Notes: a model not told the origin generated them from the sequence alone. A stretch of DNA of 64,000 nt from Desulfonatronum lacustre DSM 10312 (GCF_000519265.1 NZ_KI912608.1:2575313-2639312); one strand, 5' to 3'; positions 1-9,704 are shown, counted from the stretch's first letter. Made by a program: numbers and translations.

Positions 1-108
1 GCCATCGCCGAATCCGATACTCACTCCGGCCCCATACGGGTCCGGGACGTGGGCAGGCTGGTTCTGGAACACTTCGGCGTGGACCGCAAACTGATTCTTT
101 CCCGGTGA
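1..108 (+). CDS. C-terminal end of an unidentified protein (partial)
   Basis: An open frame enters from the left edge and ends with TGA at 106-108, giving the last 35 residues of a protein that finishes in DRKLILSR. The stop lies 16 bases before the helicase start, so the two genes are probably co-transcribed. No motif is visible in this short tail and I do not recognise the family. Confidence 0.6.
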   Translation, partial: AIAESDTHSGPIRVRDVGRLVLEHFGVDRKLILSR

Positions 109-124
109 CCACGGGACGCCAACC

Positions 125-2296
125 ATGACCATCGACTTTCAAAAGCAACTTAATCCGGCCCAGTGGCAGGCCGTGCACTCCAGCCAGGGGCCGCTGTTGG
201 TCATCGCCGGCGCGGGCAGCGGCAAGACCCGGACCATCGCCTACCGCCTGGCCTATCTGGTCCGGCAGGGCGTGGCTCCGGAGAACATCCTGCTGCTCAC
301 CTTCACCCGCAAGGCGGCCCAGGAGATGCTCCACCGGGCCGCCCGGCTGATCGAACGGGAACTGGGGGGCGTGGCCGGAGGCACCTTTCACTCCTTCGCC
401 AGCTCGGTCCTGCGTCGCTACGCCCCGGCCCTGGGCTATCCGGACCGGTTCACGATCATGGACTCCCCGGACATGCGCGAGGTCCTCGGCCAGGTCCGCA
501 ATGATCTGAACCTGGGCAAGGGCGACAAGGCCTTTCCCAAGAAAGCGACCATTCTCGGGCTGATCAGCAAATCCCGGAACAAGGAAATGGACATCGCCCA
601 ACTTCTGGAGCAGGAGTCTCCGCATCTGCTGCCCTATGCCGGGGACGTCCAGCTCATCGCCGAGGCCTACGCCGCGTTCAAGCCGCGCCACGGGCTGATG
701 GACTACGACGACCTGCTTTACAATCTGGAACGCCTGCTTCGGGAGCGGGAGGATCTGGCCGAATTCCTGCGCATGCGCCACGGCCATGTGATGGTGGACG
801 AGTTTCAGGACACCAACAGGGTCCAGGCCCGGCTGGTCCAACTGCTGGCCGGGGACGGGCGCGGGATGATGGTCGTGGGCGACGACGCCCAGTCCATTTA
901 CGCCTTTCGCGGGGCCGAGGTGCGCAACATTCTCGCCTTCCCCAAGACCTATCCGGACACGACCATCGTCCGCCTGGAAGAGAACTACCGCTCGGCCCAG
1001 CCCATTCTGGACCTGACCAACGCCCTGCTCAAGAACGCAACCACCAGATTCGAGAAGAACCTCTTCTCCCGGCGCGCCGAGGGCCCCAAGCCCCAACTGA
1101 TCCACACCATCAGCGACCAGACCCAGGCCAAGGCCGTGGTGGACAAGATTCTGGAATTGTCCCGGGAATGCCGGCTGCGGGACATCGCCGTGCTCTTCCG
1201 GGCCGGCTTCCAATCCTATCCCGTGGAGATGCTCCTGAACAGGATCGGCCTGCGGTTTCGCAAGTTCGGGGGGCTGAAGTTCACCGAGGCCGCGCACATC
1301 AAGGACGTGCTGGCCTATTTGCGCCTGATCGCCAATCCGGCGGACCTGCCCGCCTGGCAGCGGGCCGTGGTCCACGTCAAGGGCCTGGGCCCCAAGACCT
1401 GCACCGGGTTCTGCAAGGCCCTGCTGGAAGGCGACCAGAAAAAAGTCGCTCAGGTGGAAAAGAAATTTCCGGACGTGGCCGCGGCCTTCGCCCTGATCAA
1501 CGACCTGCGCCGGGAAAAGCCCGCGCCGGACGCGGCCCTGGAACGGATCCTGGAATTCTACCGTCCCCTGTTCCAGGAGCGCTACCCGGACGACTATCCT
1601 CGCCGCCAGGCCGGGCTGGACCAGCTCCTGCAGATAGCAGCGGGCTTCGAGGAGCTGGACGCCTTTCTGGCCGAACTGACCCTGGAAAGCCCGGAGGAAG
1701 GCGGCGAAGTGGATTCCGAGCAGGAGGATTACGTGGTGTTGTCCACGGTCCATTCGGCCAAGGGGCTGGAATGGAAGTCCGTGCTGATCATCGACCTGGT
1801 CAATGGCCGCTTCCCGTCCCGGCATGCCCTGGACAAGGCCGACGATCTGGAAGAGGAACGCCGCCTGCTCTACGTGGCCTGCACCCGGGCCCGGGATTAT
1901 CTCGGACTGTTCGTGCCCTCCTCAGTCTACAACCGCTTCCAGGGCGGCAGCGAACCGGCCATGCCGAGCCTCTTCGTCAGCGAACTGCCTCTGGAATGCT
2001 ATGAAGAATGGCGCGAAGACTATCTCGGAACCCTCAAACCCCGCGACGCGGCCAAGGCTGGTCGGCCCACGTCCCGCTCCCCCGCGTCCAAAACGCTCCC
2101 GCCGCCCAAGCCGTCCGGCAGCCTCCCTCACCCCCTCCATGCCCCCAAAGACCCAAAAACCTTCGGCTACTGCCGACACAAGATCTTCGGTCGCGGCAAA
2201 ATCGTCGAATTCCTCCCCCCCAACCGCTACCGCGTCAATTTCACCGGCTTCGGCCTGAAAACCATCATGGCCGACTTCCTGACCATGGAGGATTGA
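125..2296 (+). CDS. UvrD/Rep/PcrA-family ATP-dependent DNA helicase (superfamily 1A)
   Basis: This is a 723-residue SF1A 3'-to-5' DNA helicase, probably acting in repair or replication restart. The Walker A motif GAGSGKT is at residues 29-35, the Walker B/motif II DEFQDTN at about 225-231, followed by QSIYAFRGA (motif III), then VHSAKGLEWK (motif V) and RRLLYVACTRARD (motif VI, about 579-591). A proline-rich linker leads to a short C-terminal domain (about 675-723) with FGRGKI and VNFTGFG, as in PcrA tails. It is near full length for the family. The next gene converges on it with only 12 bases between stops. UvrD, PcrA and Rep cannot be separated from sequence inspection alone. Confidence 0.93.
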   Translation: MTIDFQKQLNPAQWQAVHSSQGPLLVIAGAGSGKTRTIAYRLAYLVRQGVAPENILLLTFTRKAAQEMLHRAARLIERELGGVAGGTFHSFASSVLRRYAPALGYPDRFTIMDSPDMREVLGQVRNDLNLGKGDKAFPKKATILGLISKSRNKEMDIAQLLEQESPHLLPYAGDVQLIAEAYAAFKPRHGLMDYDDLLYNLERLLREREDLAEFLRMRHGHVMVDEFQDTNRVQARLVQLLAGDGRGMMVVGDDAQSIYAFRGAEVRNILAFPKTYPDTTIVRLEENYRSAQPILDLTNALLKNATTRFEKNLFSRRAEGPKPQLIHTISDQTQAKAVVDKILELSRECRLRDIAVLFRAGFQSYPVEMLLNRIGLRFRKFGGLKFTEAAHIKDVLAYLRLIANPADLPAWQRAVVHVKGLGPKTCTGFCKALLEGDQKKVAQVEKKFPDVAAAFALINDLRREKPAPDAALERILEFYRPLFQERYPDDYPRRQAGLDQLLQIAAGFEELDAFLAELTLESPEEGGEVDSEQEDYVVLSTVHSAKGLEWKSVLIIDLVNGRFPSRHALDKADDLEEERRLLYVACTRARDYLGLFVPSSVYNRFQGGSEPAMPSLFVSELPLECYEEWREDYLGTLKPRDAAKAGRPTSRSPASKTLPPPKPSGSLPHPLHAPKDPKTFGYCRHKIFGRGKIVEFLPPNRYRVNFTGFGLKTIMADFLTMED

Positions 2297-2308
2297 GCCG
2301 GGAACAAC

Positions 2309-3124
2309 CTATCCGTTCTCCTTGTTCCGGTTCGCGCCGGAAGAAGCCGGCTGCTCCATGGGCCGCAGCTTGGCCTTTTCCTTCCAGGCCATGATGGGGG
2401 TCAGCGGTGCATCGCCCACCAGGTCGCAGCGCACCCCGGCATACGCGCCGACAAAAGGCGGCCAGAGACGGCAATTCAACTTGCGCCAGCAAGATTTGGC
2501 CGACCACGTCCGCTGCGGTCCGATGAGCACGGATTGCGCGATCATGGGCCGCGGCCCGGCCTGCTCCTGGAGCAGGGACCTGATTTCCCACCAGGAAAAC
2601 CAGCGGACATTGCGGAGAAACCCGTTCTTTTTCCGCCGCAGGCCGCTGCGTCGGGCCAGGGCGTACAGAGAGTGCTTGTTCAGAAAGGTGACCAGGACGG
2701 CCTTCCGGGCCACGCGCAGGGCCTCTTGCAGCACCGGTTCCGGATCAGGACAGAACTCCAACAAGGTCAGCAGAGCCACCACGTCGAATTCCTTGTCCCG
2801 AAACGGCAAATGTTCCGCCTGCCCCAGATGCAATTCGGCCCGGTTCCCCAGGCGTTCCCGGGCCAACTCCAGCATGGCCGGGGAAGCATCCAGCCCGGAG
2901 ACGTCGAACCCGCTCTCCCAAAAAAACTGCAAAAACCGCCCCGGCCCGCATCCCACCTCCAGCAGCTTCTGTTGCCTTCTGATCCAGGGCGCCATGAAAT
3001 GCTGCAACAACCGCTTTTCCTGGGCCAGAGCAAAGGTTCCGGCCTCGGTCTCGTGCCACCGGTCGTAAACTGCGGCCTGTTCTTTGTTGATGCGCTCGGT
3101 AATGGGAGGCTCCTTTCGGCTCAC
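2309..3124 (-). CDS. Class I SAM-dependent methyltransferase (UbiE/Methyltransf_11 type)
   Basis: A 271-residue protein with SAM-binding motif I LLEVGCGPG at residues 54-62, an acidic SAM-ribose position in VSGLDAS, and motif II-like DVVALLTLLEF. The substrate (small molecule, lipid or quinone) cannot be told. The furthest in-frame start is a GTG at 3122-3124 with no Shine-Dalgarno before it. A good AAAGGAG lies inside the frame (3110-3116), 6 bases before an in-frame ATT at 3101-3103, so the real protein may begin seven codons later. It converges on the helicase gene. Confidence 0.8.
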   Translation of the reverse strand: MSRKEPPITERINKEQAAVYDRWHETEAGTFALAQEKRLLQHFMAPWIRRQQKLLEVGCGPGRFLQFFWESGFDVSGLDASPAMLELARERLGNRAELHLGQAEHLPFRDKEFDVVALLTLLEFCPDPEPVLQEALRVARKAVLVTFLNKHSLYALARRSGLRRKKNGFLRNVRWFSWWEIRSLLQEQAGPRPMIAQSVLIGPQRTWSAKSCWRKLNCRLWPPFVGAYAGVRCDLVGDAPLTPIMAWKEKAKLRPMEQPASSGANRNKENG

Positions 3125-3273
3125 GCAGTTTATTGAGGATTACGCAAATTCCGCATCAAACGTCGAAAAGTCGTTAGTCTGAATCCACGACCCTTCTGCA
3201 AATAGTGACGACGTGCTTTCGGAAAATTTATCGTGGCGTACCAGAGCATGTTCCTGGCGTGCGTCGTGACGGG

Positions 3274-4941
3274 TTATCCGGTGAACACCGCTCCTTGGGC
3301 CGCGCTGGCCGCGAGGCGGGCATAGCGGCGGAGGAAGGGGGAGGTGATTTCGCGTTGTCGGGGTTTCCATGCCGCGCGGCGGGCCGTGAGTTCCTTCTCA
3401 TCTACCAGCAGGTTCAGCTTTCTGCCGGGGATGTTGATTTCGATGCGGTCGCCTTCCTGAACCAGCCCGATGGGACCGCCTTCCACCGCTTCCGGGGAGA
3501 CGTGGCCGATGGCCGCGCCCCGGGTGCCGCCGCTGAATCGGCCGTCGGTGATCAGGGCCACGTCCTTGTCCAGGCCCATCCCGGCGATGGCCGAGGTGGG
3601 GGTGAGCATTTCGCGCATTCCGGGGCCGCCTTTGGGGCCCTCGTTGCGGATGATCAGCGCGTCGCCGGGGTTGATCCGGCCTTCGAGGATGGCCGCCACG
3701 GCTTCTTCCTCGCCCTCGAAGACCCGGGCCGTGGAGGTGCGGACCAGCATTTCCGGGGCCACGGCGGATTGTTTGACCACCGCGCCGTCCGGAGCCAGGG
3801 AGCCTTTAAGGATAGCGATGCCGCCCTCGGGGCTGTAGGGCGCGGTAATGGGGCGGATGACCTGGTTGTCAAGCACGGTCGCGCCCAGGGTCCGGAGGTT
3901 GTCCCCGAGGCTGGCGCCGGTGACGGTCTGGACCGAAAGGTCCAGCAGGTCGGCCTTGGCCAGTTCGGCCAGGACAGCGGGGATGCCTCCAGCCCGGTGC
4001 AGATCCTCGATGTGGTCGCTGCCGGCGGGAGAGAGTCGACACAGGTTCGGCGTGGAGCGGCTGAGTTCATCAAAGATGCCCAGGTTCAGGTCCAGATTCG
4101 CCTCGGCGAAGATGGCCGGCAGGTGGAGCACGGTGTTGGTGGAGCAGCCCAGGGCCATGTCCGCGGTCACGGCGTTGCGCACCGCCGCCGGGGTGACGAT
4201 GTCCCGGGGGCGGATGTTTTGGGCGAGCAGTTCCATGACCTGGGCCCCGGCCTGTTTGGCCAGCCGGATACGGGCCGCGGTCACGGCCGGAATGGTTCCG
4301 TTGCCGGGCAGGGCCAGGCCGATGGCCTCGGACAGACAGTTCATGGAGTTGGCCGTGAACATCCCCGAGCAGGACCCGCAGCCTGGACAGGCGCAGGTTT
4401 CCAGTTCGTCCAGTTCTTCCTGGGTCATCTGACCCTTGCGCACCTTGCCCACGCCCTCGAACACGGAAATCAGGTCCACGGCCTTGCCCTGCCACGCTCC
4501 GGCCAGCATGGGCCCCCCGCTGACCAGGATGGCCGGGATGTTCAGCCGGAGCATGGCCATGAGCATGGCTGGAACCACCTTGTCGCAGTTGGGGATGCAG
4601 ACCAGGGCGTCGAAGGGATGGCCCATGGCCATGGCCTCGATGGAGTCGGCGATGATTTCCCGGCTGGGCAGACTGTAGTGCATGCCCGGATGATTCATGG
4701 CCAGGCCGTCGCAGATCCCGATCACCGGAAACTCCATGGGCGTGCCCCCGGCGGAGCGGATGCCGTCCTTGACTGCCCGGGAGATGGTGTGCAGGTGGAT
4801 GTGGCCTGGAACCACTTCGTTGGCCGAGTTGACCACGCCGATCAGCGGGCGGCGCATTTCGTCCCTGGTCATGCCCAGGGCGTGCAAGAGGGAGCGGTGA
4901 GGGGCTTTTTCCAGGCCTTTGGTCATGGTTTCACTGCGCAT
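3274..4941 (-). CDS. ilvD: Dihydroxy-acid dehydratase
   Basis: IlvD dehydrates 2,3-dihydroxy-isovalerate and the homologous methylvalerate to 2-keto acids, the third common step of valine and isoleucine synthesis, using an iron-sulfur cluster. The 555-residue product has family length, with cluster-cysteine motifs [13 protein letters not shown] and [16 protein letters not shown] in order and the C-terminal substrate loop GRFSGGTRG. The ATG at 4939-4941 follows AAGGA at suitable distance. The gene stands alone; no other ilv genes are present here. About 150 bases between its stop and the methyltransferase start show no clear feature. Confidence 0.96.
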   Translation of the reverse strand: MRSETMTKGLEKAPHRSLLHALGMTRDEMRRPLIGVVNSANEVVPGHIHLHTISRAVKDGIRSAGGTPMEFPVIGICDGLAMNHPGMHYSLPSREIIADSIEAMAMGHPFDALVCIPNCDKVVPAMLMAMLRLNIPAILVSGGPMLAGAWQGKAVDLISVFEGVGKVRKGQMTQEELDELETCACPGCGSCSGMFTANSMNCLSEAIGLALPGNGTIPAVTAARIRLAKQAGAQVMELLAQNIRPRDIVTPAAVRNAVTADMALGCSTNTVLHLPAIFAEANLDLNLGIFDELSRSTPNLCRLSPAGSDHIEDLHRAGGIPAVLAELAKADLLDLSVQTVTGASLGDNLRTLGATVLDNQVIRPITAPYSPEGGIAILKGSLAPDGAVVKQSAVAPEMLVRTSTARVFEGEEEAVAAILEGRINPGDALIIRNEGPKGGPGMREMLTPTSAIAGMGLDKDVALITDGRFSGGTRGAAIGHVSPEAVEGGPIGLVQEGDRIEINIPGRKLNLLVDEKELTARRAAWKPRQREITSPFLRRYARLAASAAQGAVFTG

Positions 4942-4996
4942 GGTTGTTCCTTGAGAATAAACTCGGTTGCGTTGATTTTCTTAAGATAAGCGTGAT

Positions 4997-5395
4997 TTAA
5001 GCCAGCTTCAAGCCGAAGGCCGTGTATGCCTTGATGGCGGAGTCGGCCGTGATCAGTGTCATGTTATTGCGGATGCATTGCCAGATCAGCAGCCGATCGA
5101 AGGGGTCCTTATGGGCTTCAACAAAGGGAAGTCGATAGGCCGAAGCCATGTCCTCTCCGTCCGATTCCAGCAGATGGAACCCGGCTTTGCAAGCGGCGGT
5201 CAACATCTCTTCCGGCGAGACGCCGACCAAATCCAGCTTACCCAGGGAATACTTCAGGGAGATTTCCCAAAAACTGATCGAACTGACGAATTTCGCCGAA
5301 TCAGAGTCCGTCAGGACCTGCCGGTGCTCTTGCCGGATTTTCTCCGGATCGAGCAGGCTCCAGATGATGTAGTGGGTGTCCACGAGGTAGTTCAT
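4997..5395 (-). CDS. PIN-domain ribonuclease toxin (VapC type)
   Basis: A 132-residue PIN-domain protein, presumably the RNase toxin of a type II toxin-antitoxin module. It opens with YLVDTHYIIW, whose Asp is the first metal ligand. A second acidic position lies in ISFWEISLKYSLGKL, and the DPFDRLLIWQC and LITADSAIK segments carry the last acidic residues. I start it at the ATG at 5393-5395 because this gives an ATGA overlap with the antitoxin stop; an upstream in-frame start would add three residues. The target RNA is unknown. Confidence 0.88.
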   Translation of the reverse strand: MNYLVDTHYIIWSLLDPEKIRQEHRQVLTDSDSAKFVSSISFWEISLKYSLGKLDLVGVSPEEMLTAACKAGFHLLESDGEDMASAYRLPFVEAHKDPFDRLLIWQCIRNNMTLITADSAIKAYTAFGLKLA

Positions 5396-5631
5396 GACCC
5401 GCAAAGCTCTTCCGAGGTCATGGCAAAATCGTCCTTGATGGTGTAGGATGCCTTTCCCCGCAACGTGCCGAGTTCGATCCGGTTCTTTTTCTTGTATTTG
5501 GAATAGGGAATGATCACGGCAAGATGTTCTCGTTTTTTCCCGTAGGAAATCACGATTTCCTCACCCTGCTGAACGGCCTTGATGACTTCGGAGAAATGCG
5601 TTTTGAGTTCGCCAACGGCCATGCTTTTCAT
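5392..5631 (-). CDS. Antitoxin of the Phd/YefM family
   Basis: A 79-residue protein with the Phd/YefM N-terminal DNA-binding fold: AVGELKTHFSEVIKAVQQGE, then EEIVISYGKKREHLAVI. Its C-terminal part would wrap the toxin. It precedes the PIN toxin with a four-base ATGA overlap, the usual order for such pairs. A perfect inverted repeat 32 bases upstream is a likely autoregulatory operator. The antitoxin class is read from the fold pattern. Confidence 0.85.
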   Translation of the reverse strand: MKSMAVGELKTHFSEVIKAVQQGEEIVISYGKKREHLAVIIPYSKYKKKNRIELGTLRGKASYTIKDDFAMTSEELCGS

Positions 5632-5662
5632 GTGGAGGACCCTAGAGCCCGCGTTTTAATCT

Positions 5663-5675
5663 TGTCAAGTTGACA
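5663..5675 (-). promoter_or_regulatory. Inverted repeat and -35-like box upstream of the toxin-antitoxin genes
   Basis: The sequence TGTCAAGTTGACA is a perfect 6+1+6 inverted repeat. On the minus strand it includes TTGACA, a consensus -35 hexamer, with a weak -10 candidate 17-18 bases on. A palindrome overlapping the -35 box fits autorepression by the antitoxin, as known for Phd/YefM systems. The assignment is inferred from position. Confidence 0.5.
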
Positions 5676-5713
5676 CCACGTCGCGGGGGAGCGGGTAGAA
5701 GTCCACAGGGAGG

Positions 5714-6592
5714 CTATTTCTCTCTTAACGCCACCCAACTGCTCAGAAAGCCCATGACCACGAGGACGGCCAGAAAAGCCAGGGTCTGGGAGGACGGCAG
5801 GTAGTCCAGGCGCAACCAGAGGGGGGGAAAGTGGAGCAGGTCCCGCAGGCTGAGCTGGACGCCCTTGAGCATCAGCAGGGCCAGGATGCCGCCCAACAGG
5901 CCGAGCACGGCGCCGGAGACGAGCATGGGCAGTTGGATGTACCACCGGGCCGCGCCGACCAAGCGCAGGATTTCCACTTCGTTGCGGCGATGCAGTTGGG
6001 AGAGCTTGATGGTGTTGCCGACAACCAAGGCCAGGACCACTCCGAGAAAGAGGATCAGCGGCCAGATCACCTGATTGCTGAATCGGGCCCAGCCCCGGGC
6101 CAGGTCCAATTGCAGAGGATTGAAGCTGACCTTCTCCACGCCTTCCAGAGATTCCAGGTGCAGGTAAGTAGCCTTGGCCCAGGTCTGCTGGTCGTCGTCC
6201 AAGACCGAGAAGGTCAACAGAGCCGTGGCCGGAAGGGGATTGTGGCCTTGCAGCCAGACGAAGTCCCCGGTCCCGCCGAGTCGCTGCATGAGCAGGTCCA
6301 GGGCCTGGTCTCCGGAAAAAGTCTTGATCTCCGCGAGGTGCTCCAGCTCCCGCAAGGCGTCCCACTGGGTCCGGACCTGTTCCTGTTCGGCCTCCGGCTG
6401 CCAGTAGATCTGAAACTGGATGTCCCCGCCGGCGCGTTGCAGCTCCAGATCCAGATTATGCAGCACGAGCAGGAACAGCCCGCCCAGAAAGGCGACCAGG
6501 GTCACGGCAGCCAGAGTGAGTACCTGGATCCAGGGATGACGACGGATATCCGTCACTCCCTGGAGCATCAGCTTGAACACGATACGGAACAT
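5714..6592 (-). CDS. ftsX: Cell-division ABC transporter permease FtsX
   Basis: FtsX is the membrane half of FtsEX, which couples ATP hydrolysis at the divisome to activation of peptidoglycan hydrolases. The 292-residue product has one N-terminal membrane segment (about 24-44), a periplasmic loop rich in Glu and Gln, and three C-terminal membrane segments, the standard FtsX topology. It lies 20 bases downstream of ftsE. A two-gene toxin-antitoxin module follows on the same strand. Confidence 0.9.
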   Translation of the reverse strand: MFRIVFKLMLQGVTDIRRHPWIQVLTLAAVTLVAFLGGLFLLVLHNLDLELQRAGGDIQFQIYWQPEAEQEQVRTQWDALRELEHLAEIKTFSGDQALDLLMQRLGGTGDFVWLQGHNPLPATALLTFSVLDDDQQTWAKATYLHLESLEGVEKVSFNPLQLDLARGWARFSNQVIWPLILFLGVVLALVVGNTIKLSQLHRRNEVEILRLVGAARWYIQLPMLVSGAVLGLLGGILALLMLKGVQLSLRDLLHFPPLWLRLDYLPSSQTLAFLAVLVVMGFLSSWVALREK

Positions 6593-6612
6593 CAGCGTTC
6601 ACTCCGGACGGT

Positions 6613-7293
6613 TCATGTGGGAGCGTCCATGTCCCAGTTGGTCCAGTTCACGGCCCCGTCCTCAAGGTGCAGAATCTTGGCGTCCGGCACGCAGGCCAGG
6701 ATTTCCTGGTTGTGGGTGGCCAGGACGATGGTCGTGCCGTGGGCGTGAAACTGGAGGAAGATGCTCATCAGGCGCATGGCCAGTTCCCGGTCCAGATTGC
6801 CGGTGGGCTCGTCGGCCAGGAGCAATTGCGGCCCCACTACCACGGCCCGGGCGATGGCCACCCGCTGTTGTTCGCCGCCGGAGAGTTGGGCGCAGGGGAC
6901 GTGCATCTTGTTTTCCAGGTCCAGGCCCCGGAGGACCGCCCGGACCCGCCGTTCGGTGTGGGTGCGGGGCATGTTCCGCACTTCCAGGGCCAGGGCCACG
7001 TTGGCGAACACGGTGCGTTCCGGCAGGATTTTGAAGTCCTGAAACACAACGCTTACCTCTCGACGGAGGAGGTGAATCCGCCGGGCCTTGAGGGCATGAA
7101 GATCAAACCCGGCCACGCTCCCCTGGCCTCGCTTCAGCGGTATCGCGCCGTGGAGCAGGCGGAGCAGGGTGGTCTTGCCCGCGCCGCTGGGCCCCACCAG
7201 GAACAGGAAATCGCCCTTGCGAACCTCCAGAGAGATGTTCTTCAGAGCCCACTGGGTCCCGAAGCTGTAAGAAACGTGGCGCAGGCTGATCAT
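6613..7293 (-). CDS. ftsE: Cell-division ATP-binding protein FtsE
   Basis: The ATPase partner of FtsX, 226 residues. Walker A is GPSGAGKTT, the ABC signature LSGGEQQR, Walker [12 protein letters not shown], and the switch histidine lies in LATHNQE. I use the ATG at 7291-7293; a GTG lies one codon upstream. It follows nrdJ by 13 bases, so nrdJ-ftsE-ftsX may be one transcript. Confidence 0.93.
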   Translation of the reverse strand: MISLRHVSYSFGTQWALKNISLEVRKGDFLFLVGPSGAGKTTLLRLLHGAIPLKRGQGSVAGFDLHALKARRIHLLRREVSVVFQDFKILPERTVFANVALALEVRNMPRTHTERRVRAVLRGLDLENKMHVPCAQLSGGEQQRVAIARAVVVGPQLLLADEPTGNLDRELAMRLMSIFLQFHAHGTTIVLATHNQEILACVPDAKILHLEDGAVNWTNWDMDAPT

Positions 7294-7306
7294 CACGTTC
7301 GCGGGG

Positions 7307-9571
7307 TCATCCGCACTTGGTGTAGCCGCAACCCTGGCAGACGAAGCAGCCTTCCTGGAAGATCAGCTCCTTGCCGCAGTCCGGACATTCCGGCTTGACC
7401 AGTTGGTTGCTCATCTCCGCCTTGCGTCCCTGAAGGTAGCGACTCTCCAGGACCCAGGACACGGCGTCCGGGATGGACAGCAGCATGTCCTTTTTCTGAA
7501 AGACCGGATGCTCGCCGCCGATGCCCTTGAGCTGACTGACGATGTCCTCAACGCCCACTCCGGATCGTAGGGCCAGGGAAACCAAGCGGCCGATGGCCTC
7601 GGCCTTGGCCGTGATCGACCTTCCGGACTTGCCGATGGTGGTGAAGACCTCGAAAGGGCGGCCATCCACCTCGTTCACCGTGAGGTACAGAAACCCGTAG
7701 CCGGTCTTGACCTTCTGGGTGAAGCCGTAGACCACGTCCGGCCTATCCCGGACCACGCGTTGGGACTTTTCCGGCTCCTTGGGCTTGCCGCCGTCGCCGG
7801 TGCAAAGCACCTGGGTGCTTTTGCAGCCGTCCCGGTAGACCGTGACCCCCTTGCAGCCCATTTCATAAGCCATCCAGTAGATCTTCCAGATGTCCTCCTG
7901 GGTGGCCGCGTGGGGCAGATTCACGGTCTTGGACACCGCGTTGTCCGTGAACTTCTGAAATGCGGCCTGCATCTTCAGGTGCCAGATCGGCTCGATGTCG
8001 TGGGCCGTGACGAAGACCTTGCGGACATCCTCCGGCAGATAGTCGATATGGTGAATGGTTCCCTTGGCCGCAACTTCTTCCATCAGTTTGGGGCTGAAGC
8101 ATTCGGCCTCGTGCAGGGCCTGCTCGAACCAGGGATTGGCCTCCAGGAGCCGTTCTCCGTCCATGACCTGGCGCACGAAACTCAGGGCGAAGAGCGGCTC
8201 CACCCCGGAGGAGCAACCGGCCAGGATGGACAGGGTGCCCGTGGGCGCGATGGTCGTGGTGGTGGCGTTGCGAAACGGCCCTTGATTGTGCTCGGCAAAG
8301 GTAGAGTCTTCGAAGCCCGGGAAGGGTCCGCGTTCCTCGGCCAGCTTCTTGGAAGCGCTCTGGGACTCGAACTGGACGAAGTGCATGATTTTTTCGGCCA
8401 AGTTTAAGGCTTCCTGGCTGTTGTAGGGAATGTGCAGCCGGTACAACAGATCGGCCCAGCCCATCACCCCAAGCCCGATTTTGCGGTTCATCCGGACGGT
8501 CTCGGTGATCTTCTCCAACGGATAGCGCGAGGCGTCGATGACGTTATCCAGGAAGCGGACGCAAAGATGAATGTCCCGCTTCAAATCGTCCCAAAGGATG
8601 TCGTCCTTGTCGGAATTCTGGACGTACCTGGAAAGATTGATGGAACCCAGGTTGCATGCCTCGTAGGGGAGCAACGGCTGCTCGCCGCAGGGATTCGTGC
8701 TCTCGATTTCGCCCTGTTTGGGCGTGGGGTTGTCGCGGTTGATGCGGTCCAGGAAGATGATCCCGGGGTCCCCGCTTTCCCAGGCCTTCTGGACCAGCAG
8801 GCCGAAGACTTCGCGGGCCTTGAGTCGGGCCTTGGCCTGTTTGGTGTGCGGTGCGACGAGGTCGTACTCCTCGTCCTTTTCCACGGCCTGCATGAACACC
8901 TCGGTCAGTCCGATGGATAGATTGAAGTTGTTCAGATCCCCGTCCCGCTCCTTGGCCCGGATGAAATCCAGAACGTCCGGATGGTCCACCCGGAGGATGC
9001 CCATGTTCGCGCCGCGACGGGTGCCGCCCTGTTTGACCTGCTCCGTGGCCGTGTTGAAGATCCGTAGAAAGGAGATCGGTCCGGAAGCGATGCCGCCGGT
9101 GGAGCCGACCCGGCTTTTCTGGGGCCGCAAGCGGGAAAAGGAAAAGCCCGTGCCCCCGCCGGATTTGTGGATCAGGGCCGCGTACTTGATGGCGTCGAAA
9201 ATCTCCTCCATGGAGTCGCCCACCGGGAGCACGAAACAAGCTGCCAGTTGACCAAGGTCCGTGCCCGCGTTCATCAGGGTCGGGGAGTTGGGCAGGAAGC
9301 GGTACGTGGTCATCAGTTCGTAGAACCGGCGGGCCAGCTCGTCCACGGAATACGGGGAAGCCGGGTACTTGGCCTCTTCCGCGGCAATGGCCGAGGCCAC
9401 GCGCCAATAGAGTTCCTGGGGGGTTTCCAGGATTTCCCCCTGGCCGCCCTTGCGCAGATAGCGCTTGTTCAAAACGACTTCGGCGTTGGGCGGCAGAACG
9501 GGTTGGGGAAGGTCGTCGGGAACCGTCGTCGGTTCCGATACAATACCGGCGGCAATGGAGGTTGACGTCAC
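7307..9571 (-). CDS. nrdJ: Adenosylcobalamin-dependent (class II) ribonucleotide reductase
   Basis: A 754-residue enzyme reducing ribonucleotides to deoxyribonucleotides with a B12-generated thiyl radical, without a separate radical-generating subunit and in the presence or absence of oxygen. The active-site motif NPCGEQPLLPYEACNLGS lies near residue 290. FLPNSPTLMNAG and HKSGGGTGFSFSRLRP are typical NrdJ motifs. The tail (729-754) holds CPDC, CFVCQGC and KCG, the cysteine-rich redox/zinc end common in this subclass. Start is a GTG at 9569-9571 preceded by AGGAG at 7 bases. Confidence 0.95.
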   Translation of the reverse strand: MTSTSIAAGIVSEPTTVPDDLPQPVLPPNAEVVLNKRYLRKGGQGEILETPQELYWRVASAIAAEEAKYPASPYSVDELARRFYELMTTYRFLPNSPTLMNAGTDLGQLAACFVLPVGDSMEEIFDAIKYAALIHKSGGGTGFSFSRLRPQKSRVGSTGGIASGPISFLRIFNTATEQVKQGGTRRGANMGILRVDHPDVLDFIRAKERDGDLNNFNLSIGLTEVFMQAVEKDEEYDLVAPHTKQAKARLKAREVFGLLVQKAWESGDPGIIFLDRINRDNPTPKQGEIESTNPCGEQPLLPYEACNLGSINLSRYVQNSDKDDILWDDLKRDIHLCVRFLDNVIDASRYPLEKITETVRMNRKIGLGVMGWADLLYRLHIPYNSQEALNLAEKIMHFVQFESQSASKKLAEERGPFPGFEDSTFAEHNQGPFRNATTTTIAPTGTLSILAGCSSGVEPLFALSFVRQVMDGERLLEANPWFEQALHEAECFSPKLMEEVAAKGTIHHIDYLPEDVRKVFVTAHDIEPIWHLKMQAAFQKFTDNAVSKTVNLPHAATQEDIWKIYWMAYEMGCKGVTVYRDGCKSTQVLCTGDGGKPKEPEKSQRVVRDRPDVVYGFTQKVKTGYGFLYLTVNEVDGRPFEVFTTIGKSGRSITAKAEAIGRLVSLALRSGVGVEDIVSQLKGIGGEHPVFQKKDMLLSIPDAVSWVLESRYLQGRKAEMSNQLVKPECPDCGKELIFQEGCFVCQGCGYTKCG

Positions 9572-9592
9572 AAGCGGTCTCCTGATGCAAAA

Positions 9593-9622
9593 GCCTGATC
9601 ACCGCTCTTCACGGCGATCAGG
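9593..9622 (-). terminator. Probable terminator after the ABC substrate-binding protein gene
   Basis: CCTGATC (9594-9600) pairs with GATCAGG (9616-9622). Read on the minus strand the hairpin is followed by CTTTTGC, a short T-run, between the binding-protein gene and nrdJ. A second hairpin (CGGAGAGG/CCTCTCCG, 9657-9678) lies nearer the binding-protein stop but lacks a T-run. Confidence 0.5.
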
Positions 9623-9704
9623 CGCGGGTTAAGATAAGGGAAGTCATGGAATAAGCCGGAGAGGAGACAACCTCTCCGAACAGCCGAGGCCGTGCCGTAC
9701 AGGG

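Noticed and set aside
3205-4989. Long plus-strand open frame of about 590 codons
   Set aside because: Antisense to ilvD, which has clear catalytic motifs.
9594-9622. Possible cobalamin riboswitch or NrdR box before nrdJ
   Set aside because: Only a short hairpin with a T-run is present; the B12-box and NrdR-type palindromes are not visible, so a terminator is the simpler reading.
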